Assembly (NCBI RefSeq): GCF_017980685.1
Contig: NZ_JACXXO010000010.1
Span: 146,703-210,702, forward strand
Reading direction: 5' to 3'
Origin: Pseudomonas iridis
GTDB taxonomy: Bacteria > Pseudomonadota > Gammaproteobacteria > Pseudomonadales > Pseudomonadaceae
DNA: 64,000 nucleotides
The notes under the pieces are model-generated. The model saw only the letters and a list, made by a program, of their open reading frames with translations, did no database searches and was not told where the DNA came from. A program made the translations under genes and the position numbers. Positions 1 to 8,292 of the stretch are shown here, piece by piece (positions within the stretch are counted from its first letter, which is position 1; the number at the start of each line of letters is the position of its first letter).

Positions 1-1
1 T

Positions 2-967
2 GTGATCAATGTCGCGCAGCGCATTGCGGCCGGTGATTTGAGTGCGACCGTGGAAGTCACCCGCCGTGACGAGATTGGCCAACTGATGCTGGCGATGCAG
101 CAGATGGGCGCGGGGTTGAGCACAATTGTCAGTGGGTTGCAGGCCGGTATCGAACAATTGGCCAGCTCCGCGCAGTCGTTGTCGGCAGTCACCGAGCAGA
201 CCAATCTTGAGGTCAGCAGTCAGAAGGAAGAAACCGAACAGGTGGCCACGGCTATGAACCAGATGACCGCAACCGTCCACGATGTCGCGCGCAACGCTGA
301 AGAAGCGGCGTTTGCGGCGCAGACGGCGGACGGCAAGGTCGAGAGCGGTCAGCAGGTGGTGCGCCAGAGCATGGCGCGGATCGAGCAGCTGGCGGATTCG
401 GCGAATTCGGCCAGCTTAAGCATCGAGAGTCTCAGTGCCGAAATCCAGAATATCGGTACGGTGCTGAGTGTGATCAAAAGCGTTGCCGAGCAGACCAATC
501 TGTTGGCATTGAATGCGGCGATCGAGGCGGCGCGGGCCGGGGAGCAGGGCAGGGGATTTGCGGTGGTGGCCGATGAGGTTCGCGCATTGGCTCGACGCAC
601 GCAGCAATCGACCGAAGAGATCGAACGGCTGGTCAGTGCATTGCGCTCGGCGGCGCATTCGTCGGTGCAGCAGATTCAGAGCAGCGGTGAGTTGGTGAAG
701 CTCGCGGTGAGTGATGCGTTGCAGACTGAGAGTGCGTTGGGGAGTATCGCGGCGGCGGTTTCGTTGATTCAGCAGATGAATCAGCAGATTGCCGCGGCGG
801 CGGAGCAGCAGAGTTCGGTGGCGGAGGAGATCAATCGCAGTGTGACGAGTATTCGCGCGAGTGCGGATCAGTCGTCGATTGCGATGCGTGGGAATGCGGC
901 TTCGAGTATTGAGCTGGCGCAGTTGGGGAGTGAGTTGCGCGGGATGGTTGGGCATTTTCGGCTTTGA
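2..967 (+). CDS. Methyl-accepting chemotaxis protein, C-terminal part (5' end outside window)
   Basis: Cytoplasmic signalling half of a transmembrane chemoreceptor that controls CheA kinase activity. The first ~35 visible residues look like the second half of a HAMP domain (GDLSATVEV, then DEIGQLMLAM), followed by a long coiled coil. The tip carries the MCP signature EQTNLLALNAAIEAARAGE and GRGFAVVADEVRALA. The C-terminal helix ends in GMVGHFRL with no CheR/CheB-tethering pentapeptide. The reading frame is open at the left edge, so the GTG at position 2 is only the first visible start-like codon; the ligand-binding domain and membrane segments lie outside. The ligand cannot be inferred. Confidence 0.93.
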   Translation: MINVAQRIAAGDLSATVEVTRRDEIGQLMLAMQQMGAGLSTIVSGLQAGIEQLASSAQSLSAVTEQTNLEVSSQKEETEQVATAMNQMTATVHDVARNAEEAAFAAQTADGKVESGQQVVRQSMARIEQLADSANSASLSIESLSAEIQNIGTVLSVIKSVAEQTNLLALNAAIEAARAGEQGRGFAVVADEVRALARRTQQSTEEIERLVSALRSAAHSSVQQIQSSGELVKLAVSDALQTESALGSIAAAVSLIQQMNQQIAAAAEQQSSVAEEINRSVTSIRASADQSSIAMRGNAASSIELAQLGSELRGMVGHFRL

Positions 968-1390
968 CGCTTTTGACTTGGCGGCCTTTGGGCCGACCAT
1001 GTTGTGGGGGTTGGGGTGAATATCCGTTTTTTTTGGTGTTGCGGCTGGCGGTTTCGCTTTTACAGCGAGTCCCTTTGGCAAACGCCCCAAAGGAACCAAA
1101 GGTCTGGGCCCCAACGTTCGGCCCGCTCGCTGGGGCTCGGGGTTCCTTCGTTCCGGGATCCATACGGGGGCATCGCTTCCGGTTTGCTGCGCTGCACCTC
1201 CTTTCGATGTGTTCGACTTCGTCGAACGGCGCTACGCGCCAATCCCCCGGATGAATCCCTCCTCTCAGCCTGCCGACGGGGCAGGTGAATCAAGATCAAG
1301 AGCTGCAGTCGAGCTAACGCTCATTCTGTTGAGTGGGACGGCTGCGCCGCGGTGGTGCTGCTTGCTGTTTTGCTTGTAGTGGGGACTCCC

Positions 1391-1423
1391 TGTAGGAGCT
1401 GCCGAAGGCTGCGATCTTTTGAT
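1391..1423 (+). repeat. Single REP unit, class A
   Basis: It carries the core TGTAGGAGCTGCCGAAGGCT followed by GCGATCTTTTGAT. The same core recurs as inverted pairs at 8198-8277 and 14664-14747, so it is a member of the same interspersed palindromic family. Here only one copy is intact. Confidence 0.8.
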
Positions 1424-1560
1424 TTTGCTGTTGCTCTTTGTGTGAGCTGGCCAATCCCTGGTTGAATGCATCCATTCCAAACTGTAGGAGTGAGTCTGCT
1501 CGCGATGGCGATCTGTCATTCACCTTGCTTCTGCAAATGAAACACCAACATGAGCCCACA

Positions 1561-1590
1561 AAAAAGCCACCTATCGGTGGCTTCTCTTTC
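1561..1590 (-). terminator. Intrinsic terminator of the 1602-2372 gene
   Basis: Read on the minus strand, stem GCCACC, loop GATA, stem GGTGGC, followed by six T. It begins 11 bases past the stop codon of the minus-strand gene. The plus strand also has a weak T-rich tail, so some bidirectional action is possible. Confidence 0.8.
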
Positions 1591-1601
1591 AGTATCTGCG
1601 A

Positions 1602-2372
1602 TCAGTCGTAGATGACTTTCTTCTTCCAGTCCGCATCGGCTTCAGCATCCTTGAGTCCTGCAGTCAGTTGGTTCTCTTCACCTTCCACCGGAGCGATTTT
1701 GTCCATGACCTGGGCGTTGGCACGAGCCAGCAGTTTCTCCAGGTACTCCAGTTGTTCGGCATACATCTGCGGGTCTTGTTGTTTGCGCAGGTATTGCACG
1801 CCGCGTTCGAAGGCGAGGCGGGCCTGGCCGGGTTGGTTTTGTTGCAGGGACTGTTGGCCGAGGTTGTTGAAGAACTCGATGTGCAGCAGTACCAGGATGT
1901 GGCGGACTTCGCGGATCCATTGTTTGGCTTCGTTCGGTGGCAGGAAGCCGTCATGGGCAGCGCGGGTGATCTGGCCGTGCAAGGCTTCGAGGAGGAAGCG
2001 TACGTCTTTGGCTTTGGCTTCGGTCAGGATCGGCGCCGGTGGATTGTTGACCGGGATCGATTCGCCTTGGGCGACCAGTGCATTCAGTTCGGTGATGCGG
2101 GCTTTGGTGGCTGCGCTGGTTTTCTCAAGGTTCAGCAGGCGCTGGCAGACGTTGAGTTCCAGGCGAGTCAGCAACAGCTTGAGGGCCGGTGTCATGAACT
2201 GGCCGGGGAAGGTCTCGGTCAGTTCACCGCAACGGCGCAGGCGGTCGTTGAGTTCGACTTTGGCACGGGCCTTTTCCAGTTTGTTGTTTTCCACCACATG
2301 GTTCATGTAGCCAATGGCGATCAGAATTGCGATCCCGGCTACTACTAGCAGGGTGATCATGAGTGGTGTCAC
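1602..2372 (-). CDS. Conserved-looking membrane-anchored protein of unknown function
   Basis: 256 residues. Residues about 5-22 form one hydrophobic segment with a short positive/polar flank, so the protein is probably anchored by its N terminus with the rest in one soluble domain. The soluble part is helical, charged and lacks recognisable catalytic motifs; residues about 170-220 (GQQSLQQNQPGQARLAFER) look like a tetratricopeptide-type helix pair. GTG at 2372 has GAGG at a fair distance; ATG at 2360 is an equally possible start, preceded by GGTGA. It is a single gene with its own terminator beside the tRNA operon. I do not recognise the family. Confidence 0.75.
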   Translation of the reverse strand: MTPLMITLLVVAGIAILIAIGYMNHVVENNKLEKARAKVELNDRLRRCGELTETFPGQFMTPALKLLLTRLELNVCQRLLNLEKTSAATKARITELNALVAQGESIPVNNPPAPILTEAKAKDVRFLLEALHGQITRAAHDGFLPPNEAKQWIREVRHILVLLHIEFFNNLGQQSLQQNQPGQARLAFERGVQYLRKQQDPQMYAEQLEYLEKLLARANAQVMDKIAPVEGEENQLTAGLKDAEADADWKKKVIYD

Positions 2373-2654
2373 CGGTAAGGCCTCTTTATAGGGTTCGCAT
2401 GCGAGTGTAGTGGTTGGGCATTTACGCGCCTAGCGCCGTTCGACGAGCTGGCGCGGCGGGTTCTATCTGTATCGGCCATACACCGCTTATATGAATGCTA
2501 GCGCATGATGTGCAGATTGCCATCACTGTGCGGTGGACTATAACGTCTTGGCGACTGCCGGAATATAGGCGTCAATCGTCGGGCGACGGAAAAGTCGGAT
2601 CGGTGCCTTAAAGCAGGTCGAAGTCATTGATTTAAATAAATTTATATCAGGGGG

Positions 2655-2683
2655 TTGACGACCTCCCAATCCATCCATAGAAT
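2655..2683 (+). promoter_or_regulatory. Sigma-70 promoter of the tRNA operon
   Basis: -35 TTGACG (2655-2660), 17-base spacer, -10 TAGAAT (2678-2683), then a GC-only discriminator GCGCGCC, which is typical of stringently controlled stable-RNA promoters. The first tRNA starts about 55 bases after the expected start site. The rest of the 2373-2744 gap shows no gene. Confidence 0.85.
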
Positions 2684-2744
2684 GCGCGCCACTTACAGCG
2701 TAAAGCACACAGCGAAACGCGGTAGGAAGTGAATGTTGTAGTGT

Positions 2745-2820
2745 GTCCCCTTCGTCTAGTGGCCTAGGACACCGCCCTTTCACGGCGGTAACAGGGGTTC
2801 GAGTCCCCTAGGGGACGCCA
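2745..2820 (+). tRNA. tRNA-Glu (anticodon TTC), copy 1
   Basis: A 76-base cloverleaf: acceptor GTCCCCT pairs with AGGGGAC, anticodon loop CCTTTCACG with TTC, T-loop GGTTCGAGTCC, encoded GCCA end. It is identical in sequence to the second copy at 3003. It is the first gene of a four-tRNA operon and decodes GAA/GAG. Confidence 0.97.
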
Positions 2821-2822
2821 AT

Positions 2823-2898
<76 letters not shown>

Positions 2899-3002
2899 TT
2901 TTTAAACAGCACTGCTTTCGGGCGGGGCTGAGTGAAACCAGAACCAGGTCTTCGGACTCGGATCTGGACACCGAAACACACACCATGTGTTCCGGGTAGC
3001 GT

Positions 3003-3078
3003 GTCCCCTTCGTCTAGTGGCCTAGGACACCGCCCTTTCACGGCGGTAACAGGGGTTCGAGTCCCCTAGGGGACGCCA
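3003..3078 (+). tRNA. tRNA-Glu (anticodon TTC), copy 2
   Basis: Identical over its whole 76 bases to the copy at 2745. The 104-base spacer from tRNA-Gly copy 1 has no terminator, so all four tRNAs probably come from one precursor. Confidence 0.97.
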
Positions 3079-3081
3079 TTT

Positions 3082-3157
<76 letters not shown>

Positions 3158-3165
3158 AATTCACA

Positions 3166-3200
3166 AAAACGCCGATCAGTGATGATCGGCGTTTTTTTTT
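3166..3200 (+). terminator. Intrinsic terminator of the tRNA operon
   Basis: Perfect 10-bp stem ACGCCGATCA / TGATCGGCGT (3169-3178 and 3183-3192), tetraloop GTGA, then an uninterrupted run of nine T. Confidence 0.95.
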
Positions 3201-3225
3201 GTGCGGGATTTGTGGCGCCCACAAG

Positions 3226-3249
3226 AAAGGACCTTCGCGGTCCTTTTTT
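3226..3249 (+). terminator. Second, back-up terminator
   Basis: Stem AAGGACC (3227-3233), loop TTCGC, stem GGTCCTT (3239-3245), continuing into T residues. It sits 26 bases behind the first terminator and would insulate hss from tRNA transcription. Confidence 0.75.
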
Positions 3250-3372
3250 GTTGTGTAGTTGAACCCGGCCTCAACCCTCGAGTGCCGAGGGAGTCTTGGA
3301 ACTTGATCTGTCGCACAGAGATGCAAAATAGGCGCAGAAATGAAACAAGGCGAGCGGATGCCTCAGGAGTCG

Positions 3373-3411
3373 TGAGAATTGTTCTCAATGACTACCTGTC
3401 AATGTTGACAG
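3373..3411. promoter_or_regulatory. Two perfect palindromes upstream of homospermidine synthase
   Basis: TGAGAATTGTTCTCA (3373-3387; 6-bp arms) is followed nine bases later by CTGTCAATGTTGACAG (3396-3411; 7-bp arms). They lie 95-135 bases before the hss start, in a stretch (3250-3505) with no other gene. The first resembles Pseudomonas Fur boxes of the GAGAAT-N-ATTCTC kind; the second looks like a dimeric repressor site and contains TTGACA. Which proteins bind is inference, and I could not fix a -10 element. Confidence 0.5.
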
Positions 3412-3505
3412 TAGACAGCTGTTTTCAAGGGGCGCATATAGATGTTGAACCCGGGAACGGGAGTCGGTGCGTCACTGAGTGCAAGCATGCACGGGGAGAA
3501 AGGCA

Positions 3506-4918
3506 ATGGACGGTCAATTTCACTTTACAGGAAACTTCGTGTTCGTCGGATTTGGCTCTATCGCCAAGGCAGTGTTGCCGCTACTGCTTAAGCAGTCCGA
3601 AATCAACGTCAAAAAAATTGTTGTAGTAGCCCCCGTCCTGGAGGGCACAGAGTGGTTCGAAGCTCACGGGATCACCTTCATCAGGAGCGCCCTGAACCCG
3701 GAAAACTACGCGCCGATTCTAGAAAGTTTGCTGGGTGCCGGCGACTTTCTGGTCAATTTGTCCGTGAATGTCAGTTCGATTGATCTGGTGAGCTACTGCG
3801 CCGGCGCCGGAGTGTTGTATCTGGATACCTGTATCGAGCCTTGGGAAGGCGGATATGAAGCTCCCTCATTGTCACTCTCCGAGCGCACCAACTACGCAAT
3901 GCGTCATCAAATGCTGCGCTTGCGTGAATTGCTGGACAAGGGCCCCACGGCGTTTATCGCTCACGGCGCCAATCCGGGGTTGATTTCTCATTTTCTGAAA
4001 GAGGCATTGACCTGTTTGGCGCAGGAGTTGAAAACACCAGTGCCGAAGACGCGAGCAGGCGTGGACTGGGCCGGGCTGGCAATGGAAATGGACGTGAAAG
4101 TCATCCATGTCGCCGAACGAGATACTCAATGCTCCCGACGCATCAAGGTGCCGGATGAGTTCGTCAACACTTGGTCGGTCGAAGGTTTTTTGAGTGAGGG
4201 ACGCCAACCCGCTGAACTGTCGCTTGGCACTCATGAGAAAACCTGGCCGGTCGACGCCAAGCGACATCAGTTTGGGTCCGGCAATGCCATATACCTGGAT
4301 CGTCCGGGCGCGAGCGTGCAGGTAAAAACCTGGACACCTGAAGGCGGAGCGTGTCTGGGATTGCTGATCACCCATCACGAAACCGTTTCGACGGCGGATT
4401 TCCTCACGGTAAAAAAGGCGGGGAAAGTCATCTATCGCCCTACTGTGCACTACGCCTACCACCCTTGCGATGATGCTTTGCTCTCGATCAATGAACTGAT
4501 CGGACAAGGTTGGCGCCCGCAGACCAAGCGCCGGATCATGTGCGCAGAGATCGCCCGTGGAGGAGTTGATGCGCTAGGTGTGTTGTTGATGGGGCACGCA
4601 AAAAATGCCTATTGGTACGGATCGCTGCTGACCGTGGATGAAGCAAGAGCGGTGGCGCCTTTCAACACGGCAACCAGCCTGCAGGTGGTTGCCGGCGTGC
4701 TGGCCGGGATCATCTGGGCAGTACGAAATCCCGACAGAGGCATCGTCGAGGCAGAGCAAATGGATCACGAAGAAGTTTTGCAACTGGCCAGACCGTATCT
4801 GGGCACGCTGACAGGAGTTCAGACTGACTGGCGTCCAACGGACTGTCCGACACATTTGTTGCGCTGCGAGCCCGAGGCGGTCGATCAGTGGCAGTTCGAG
4901 CAATTTCGCATCGCGTGA
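3506..4918 (+). CDS. hss: Homospermidine synthase
   Basis: NAD-dependent enzyme joining two putrescines (or putrescine and spermidine) into sym-homospermidine in the cytoplasm. From ATG 3506 it has 470 residues, the family's usual length. The N-terminal Rossmann fold shows GFGSIA at 15-20. With a constant offset of six, every active-site residue I remember from the Blastochloris viridis enzyme is present: E111 (E117), W223 (W229), E231 (E237), E292 (E298), D355 (D361). ATG 3506 is chosen over the in-frame GTG at 3479 because GGGGAGA precedes it at proper distance and the residue offset fits. It converges on the LysE-type gene with 52 bases between and no clear terminator. Confidence 0.93.
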   Translation: MDGQFHFTGNFVFVGFGSIAKAVLPLLLKQSEINVKKIVVVAPVLEGTEWFEAHGITFIRSALNPENYAPILESLLGAGDFLVNLSVNVSSIDLVSYCAGAGVLYLDTCIEPWEGGYEAPSLSLSERTNYAMRHQMLRLRELLDKGPTAFIAHGANPGLISHFLKEALTCLAQELKTPVPKTRAGVDWAGLAMEMDVKVIHVAERDTQCSRRIKVPDEFVNTWSVEGFLSEGRQPAELSLGTHEKTWPVDAKRHQFGSGNAIYLDRPGASVQVKTWTPEGGACLGLLITHHETVSTADFLTVKKAGKVIYRPTVHYAYHPCDDALLSINELIGQGWRPQTKRRIMCAEIARGGVDALGVLLMGHAKNAYWYGSLLTVDEARAVAPFNTATSLQVVAGVLAGIIWAVRNPDRGIVEAEQMDHEEVLQLARPYLGTLTGVQTDWRPTDCPTHLLRCEPEAVDQWQFEQFRIA

Positions 4919-4970
4919 TGCCTGGAAACAGCGCCCGCCACACCGACTGTCGGGCCGCGTTTGCGAGGGA

Positions 4971-5609
4971 TTACATCGACAGCATCAAGCGTCCGGCAAA
5001 CAGAATCAGCACAACGCCCATGGTGCGTTCGAACCAGTGCCCCATGCGCATGAACAACAACCGTACCTTGCTGCTCGAAAAAAACAGCGCGACCACCACA
5101 AACCACAGCGCATTCACAAAACACATCCACACACCGTAAAGCGCTTGAATCTTCAGCGGTGTGCTGGCGCTGATGATGGTGGTGAATATCGCGAGGAAGA
5201 ACAGCGTGGCTTTGGGGTTGGTGGCATTAGTCAGAAAACCGGTACTGAAGGCTTTGAACAACGTTTGTCCGGCGACGGGTTCATCGGCAGTTTTGTCACC
5301 TTCGAGTGTCGATTTCGGCTTGCTGCGCAGCAGGCTGATCCCCAGATACAAAATGTAGGCACCGCCAATCACCTTGGCGACCGTCAACAGCCACGGGGTG
5401 GTGTGCATCAATGCGCCGACGCCCAGCAAGGTGTACAGCACATGTACGGAAATGCCGGCGCCGATACCCAGCGCCGTGCAAATTCCGACCAGTCGGCCAA
5501 AACGCACACTCTGGCGAATGGTGACAGCGAAATCCGGTCCGGGAGCGACCACAGCCAGAAAATGGATGGTGGCCAGCGCCAGAAACTCGCCCAGGTAGTT
5601 CGATAACAT
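4971..5609 (-). CDS. LysE/RhtB-family amino-acid exporter
   Basis: 212-residue inner-membrane protein with about six hydrophobic segments. The family hallmark VAPGPDFAVTIRQSVRFG is near residue 20-37, and FLTNATNPKATLFFLAIF near 125-142. The family exports amino acids and analogues by proton exchange; the substrate here is unknown. The start follows the oxygenase stop by one base with CTGGAG upstream, so the two are translationally coupled. It is the last gene of the minus-strand operon beginning with the tRNA-editing gene, which suggests it exports the oxygenase product or a related toxic amino acid; that is inference. Confidence 0.9.
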   Translation of the reverse strand: MLSNYLGEFLALATIHFLAVVAPGPDFAVTIRQSVRFGRLVGICTALGIGAGISVHVLYTLLGVGALMHTTPWLLTVAKVIGGAYILYLGISLLRSKPKSTLEGDKTADEPVAGQTLFKAFSTGFLTNATNPKATLFFLAIFTTIISASTPLKIQALYGVWMCFVNALWFVVVALFFSSSKVRLLFMRMGHWFERTMGVVLILFAGRLMLSM

Positions 5610-5610
5610 T

Positions 5611-6381
5611 TCAGCTCCAGAAGGTCAGGGGTGAAGCATTGCCGCGGTAGCCGACAAAGAAGGAAAGGCTCAAGCGCGGATCGGCCACGCCCGGCGTCAC
5701 CGAGTGCATGCAGCGCGAATTGAACATGATGAAATCGCCGGGCTCGGGCCGCACTTCCAGGGTCGGCGGGCCGAGCAGTGCCGGATCGATGCCGTAGCTG
5801 TCGCCGCGCATTTCGTCGAATTGATCCGGCGTAATGTCGTCATCCCACATTTGCAACGCGCCGCCTTCGGTCGGCATGTTCAGGTAGACGTTGCAGGCAA
5901 ATTGCGCCTCGAGGCTGCGGGCCTGAAAACTCTCCGGCGCGTCCTTGGCGAAAATGTCGTGGTGGGCCAGGAAGCACACGCCGGGTTTCACCACGCGCGA
6001 AAGACCGACATACATTTTGCGTCCGTAGAGGTTTTCCAGATGTGCGCCGGCTGGCCAGGATTCGTCGAGCATGCAGCGCAGCGTGTCGACAGGCGAAGAG
6101 TAGGGTGCACAGCGCTGACGAAGTTCGGCGATGTTGCTGGTGGCTCGCTCGAAATAATCCTCGATCAGTAGCGGCTGGTTTTCCGCTTCATAAAACGCCA
6201 TGCCGATGCGGCCGATACTCGGTGCGTTGATGTAGCCCTCAAAGCCTGGAGCAAGAATCTTGTCGCCAATCTGGATCGCCAGCGGCTCGGGCAAAAAGCC
6301 TTTGACGCGGATGGCGAGGACTTCTTCGTTGGCGAGTTTTTTTATGCACGTCTCATCGAGACGCTCGACGTCTAGCATCAT
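5611..6381 (-). CDS. Fe(II)/2-oxoglutarate-dependent oxygenase
   Basis: 256 residues with a double-stranded beta-helix core. The iron triad reads H140-H-D142 (AHHDIFAKD) and H226 (RCMHSVTPG); R236 in DPRLSLSF is placed to hold 2-oxoglutarate. Because the second ligand is Asp rather than Gly/Ala, hydroxylation (or desaturation) is expected, not halogenation. The substrate is unknown; between an exporter and a tRNA-editing protein, a free amino acid is the best guess. ATG 6381 and ATG 6378 are both possible starts, and neither has a strong ribosome binding site. The 91-base gap to the upstream gene contains a GC-rich stem without a T run. Confidence 0.85.
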   Translation of the reverse strand: MMLDVERLDETCIKKLANEEVLAIRVKGFLPEPLAIQIGDKILAPGFEGYINAPSIGRIGMAFYEAENQPLLIEDYFERATSNIAELRQRCAPYSSPVDTLRCMLDESWPAGAHLENLYGRKMYVGLSRVVKPGVCFLAHHDIFAKDAPESFQARSLEAQFACNVYLNMPTEGGALQMWDDDITPDQFDEMRGDSYGIDPALLGPPTLEVRPEPGDFIMFNSRCMHSVTPGVADPRLSLSFFVGYRGNASPLTFWS

Positions 6382-6472
6382 TTTCTTTTAGGTCCATCTA
6401 TCGATAGTCAACGGAATCCGCGCGTGCGGTTCCCCCGCGCCGGCCTCTGCGCGGGGGCAGTGGCCGAAATGC

Positions 6473-7099
6473 TCAATCCACGCTGTAGTGGACGGACAGC
6501 GTGCCTTTCTTCTGCGAAAGGGACGCGATCGTGACTGTGCCCAAATCCTTCAGGCTACGTACGTGGGTGCCGCCGCAGCCATAGGCTGGCAGCTCACCAA
6601 AACCGATTTCCCGCGCGCCTTCGCGCAGTGACGTGAGGCGTGGCAGGTCGTGTTCGACCCATTGATCGATACCGAGTTGAACGGATTGCGCGTCGATCTC
6701 TTGCGCGTCATCCCCCGGCTTGAATTGCACGCGTCCTTCGTCTGGCCAGTGGTGCGCCTTGATCGGCGTCCAGCCTAGCGCCTGAATGAAATGGCCGATC
6801 AAATGCCCCGCCGAGTGCATGCGGGTATTAAAACAACGGCGCTGTTCGTCGATGCGGATGCAGGTCATACCGAGCGGTACCGGTCGGTCAACGAAGTGGA
6901 TGATTCGATCCGGTTCCTGCACCACGCGCAGCACTAGACTCTCGCCAATCCAGCCGGTATCACACGGCTGGCCGCCACCTTGCGGATGAAACAAAGTGGC
7001 GCGCAGCACTACTGCGAATTCGTTCTCTTGGGGCGTGCAGTCGAGGACTTCCACATTGGCCTTGAGGTCATCACTATGGAAAAAGAGGCGAAGCGTCAT
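6473..7099 (-). CDS. AlaX-type alanyl-tRNA editing protein
   Basis: 208 residues resembling the free-standing editing domain of alanyl-tRNA synthetase, which hydrolyses mischarged tRNA. FHPQGGGQPCDTG near residue 37 is the family's glycine-rich motif. The zinc ligands are present as HSAGH and, near the C terminus, CGGTH. It is longer than the minimal AlaX-S form and lacks the synthetase's catalytic domain. ATG 7099 is preferred over the longer frame because homology begins there and a good minus-strand promoter lies 25-60 bases upstream, inside the longer frame. As first gene of an operon with an oxygenase and an exporter, it may protect against a non-standard amino acid (inference). Confidence 0.88.
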   Translation of the reverse strand: MTLRLFFHSDDLKANVEVLDCTPQENEFAVVLRATLFHPQGGGQPCDTGWIGESLVLRVVQEPDRIIHFVDRPVPLGMTCIRIDEQRRCFNTRMHSAGHLIGHFIQALGWTPIKAHHWPDEGRVQFKPGDDAQEIDAQSVQLGIDQWVEHDLPRLTSLREGAREIGFGELPAYGCGGTHVRSLKDLGTVTIASLSQKKGTLSVHYSVD

Positions 7100-7130
7100 A
7101 TTCCATGCCCTGATTAAAGTTTCTATTTTT

Positions 7131-7159
7131 ATTATATGAATCGTGCAATAACGTGATAA
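7131..7159 (-). promoter_or_regulatory. Promoter of the editing/oxygenase/exporter operon
   Basis: Minus-strand -35 TTATCA (7159-7154), 17-base spacer, -10 TATAAT (7136-7131, exact consensus). Predicted start near 7124 gives a ~25-base leader. It lies in the 90-base intergenic region shared with the divergent LysR gene, the usual place for a LysR operator. Confidence 0.65.
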
Positions 7160-7189
7160 TCCGTTCAAACATCAAAGGACTTGTGCGCT

Positions 7190-8188
7190 GTGAGCATCAA
7201 TCTACCGCTACCACTGCTTGGCGAAATGGCGATTTTCGTCAAGGTCGTGGAGACCGGCAGCTTTTCTGAGGCGGCGCGCCAGCTCGGTTCTTCTCCGTCG
7301 GCGGTCAGTCGCAGCATTTCTCGGCTGGAAAAGGCTTTGGCTACGCGGCTGTTACAGCGCACGACGCGCAAGCTGCGGCTGAGTGACGGCGGGGAAGAGG
7401 TGTTCAAGCGTTGTCAGGAGATGGTCAGCGCCGCCAAGTCGGTGATGGAGATCAGCGGCCAGTTCACCCATGAGGCCGAGGGCCTGATACGCGTCAGTGT
7501 GCCGAAGGCGGTGGGGCGTTTCGTGATTCATCCGCACATGCCCGAGTTTCTGCGCCGTTACCCCAAGGTCGATGTCGAGTTGTTGCTGGAAGACCGGCAG
7601 GTCGACCTGATTGACGATCATGTCGATCTGGCGATCCGCATCACGGATCGGCCACCGGCCGGGCTGGTTGGGCGGCAACTGCTGACCATCGATCATTTGC
7701 TGTGCGCTTCCCCGCAATATCTGGCCGAGCACGGTACGCCGACGCATCCCCACGATTTGCTCAATCACAGCTGCATTTATCTGGGCGAAACCCCAAGCGA
7801 TGCGCGCTGGAAATTCAAGAAGGGCACCAAAGCAGTAACGGTGGGGGTGCGCGGTCGCTATGCTGCCAATCACACCGGTGTACGCCTGGGCGCGGTGTTG
7901 CAGCACATAGGTATTGGCAGCCTGCCGTATTTCACCGCGCGCTATGCACTGGAGCAGAAGTTAGTGGTGCAGGTGCTGCCAGACTGGACGTTCCTGGCTT
8001 CGTACCACGGGGGGCTGTGGTTACTGCATTCGCCAACGCGCTACCTGCCGCCAAAGTTGCGGGTGTTTATCGACTATCTGGTGGCGTGTCTGGAGAAAGA
8101 GCCGACGTTGAGTAAGCCGGGGAAATCGGGTGGCGTTATCAACGCAGCGATGGCGTATGAGTTACCGGAAAGCGAGGGGTTGTTGTAG
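7190..8188 (+). CDS. LysR-family transcriptional regulator
   Basis: 332 residues: N-terminal winged helix-turn-helix (FVKVVETGSFSEAARQLGSS then SAVSRSISRLEKALATRLL) followed by a periplasmic-binding-protein-like effector domain. GTG 7190 is chosen because AAAGGAC lies nine bases upstream; the TTG at 7181 is too close to that site. It is transcribed away from the tRNA-editing operon from a 90-base shared region, so control of that operon is likely. The C terminus has ~20 extra residues past the usual domain. Confidence 0.92.
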   Translation: MSINLPLPLLGEMAIFVKVVETGSFSEAARQLGSSPSAVSRSISRLEKALATRLLQRTTRKLRLSDGGEEVFKRCQEMVSAAKSVMEISGQFTHEAEGLIRVSVPKAVGRFVIHPHMPEFLRRYPKVDVELLLEDRQVDLIDDHVDLAIRITDRPPAGLVGRQLLTIDHLLCASPQYLAEHGTPTHPHDLLNHSCIYLGETPSDARWKFKKGTKAVTVGVRGRYAANHTGVRLGAVLQHIGIGSLPYFTARYALEQKLVVQVLPDWTFLASYHGGLWLLHSPTRYLPPKLRVFIDYLVACLEKEPTLSKPGKSGGVINAAMAYELPESEGLL

Positions 8189-8197
8189 CGCAAAAGC

Positions 8198-8277
8198 AAA
8201 AGATCGCAGCCTTCGGCAGCTCCTACATGGGAACGTACTCTCCTGTAGGGACTGCCGAAGGCTGCGATCTTTTGATC
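8198..8277. repeat. REP inverted pair, class A
   Basis: Unit one AAAAGATCGCAGCCTTCGGC (8198-8217, continuing to CTCCTACA) faces unit two CCTGTAGGGACTGCCGAAGG, running to GATCTTTTGATC. The units form a long imperfect hairpin between convergent genes. Confidence 0.85.
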
Positions 8278-8292
8278 TTCAGCAGATAAAAA

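Larger units (their letters stand above)
968..1601. other. 634-bp gap with repeat-like DNA and no supported gene
   Basis: No open frame here has a plausible start, ribosome binding site and composition. Positions about 1040-1260 are rich in short inverted motifs such as GCCGTTCGACG-type pieces and resemble a sequence I remember as recurring between genes in Pseudomonas; this is memory, not a search. A single REP unit lies at 1391-1423 and a degenerate second REP type near 1482-1512. The right end holds the terminator of the next gene. Confidence 0.5.

Noticed and set aside
964..1299. Open frames reading PKEPKVWAPTFGP-like sequence
   Set aside because: Sequence looks like a recurring intergenic repeat; frames open on both strands, no ribosome binding site, no stable start.
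5611..6381. Radical halogenase of the BesD type
   Set aside because: Halogenases of that kind replace the iron-binding Asp by Gly or Ala; here HHD keeps Asp142, so a hydroxylase is expected.
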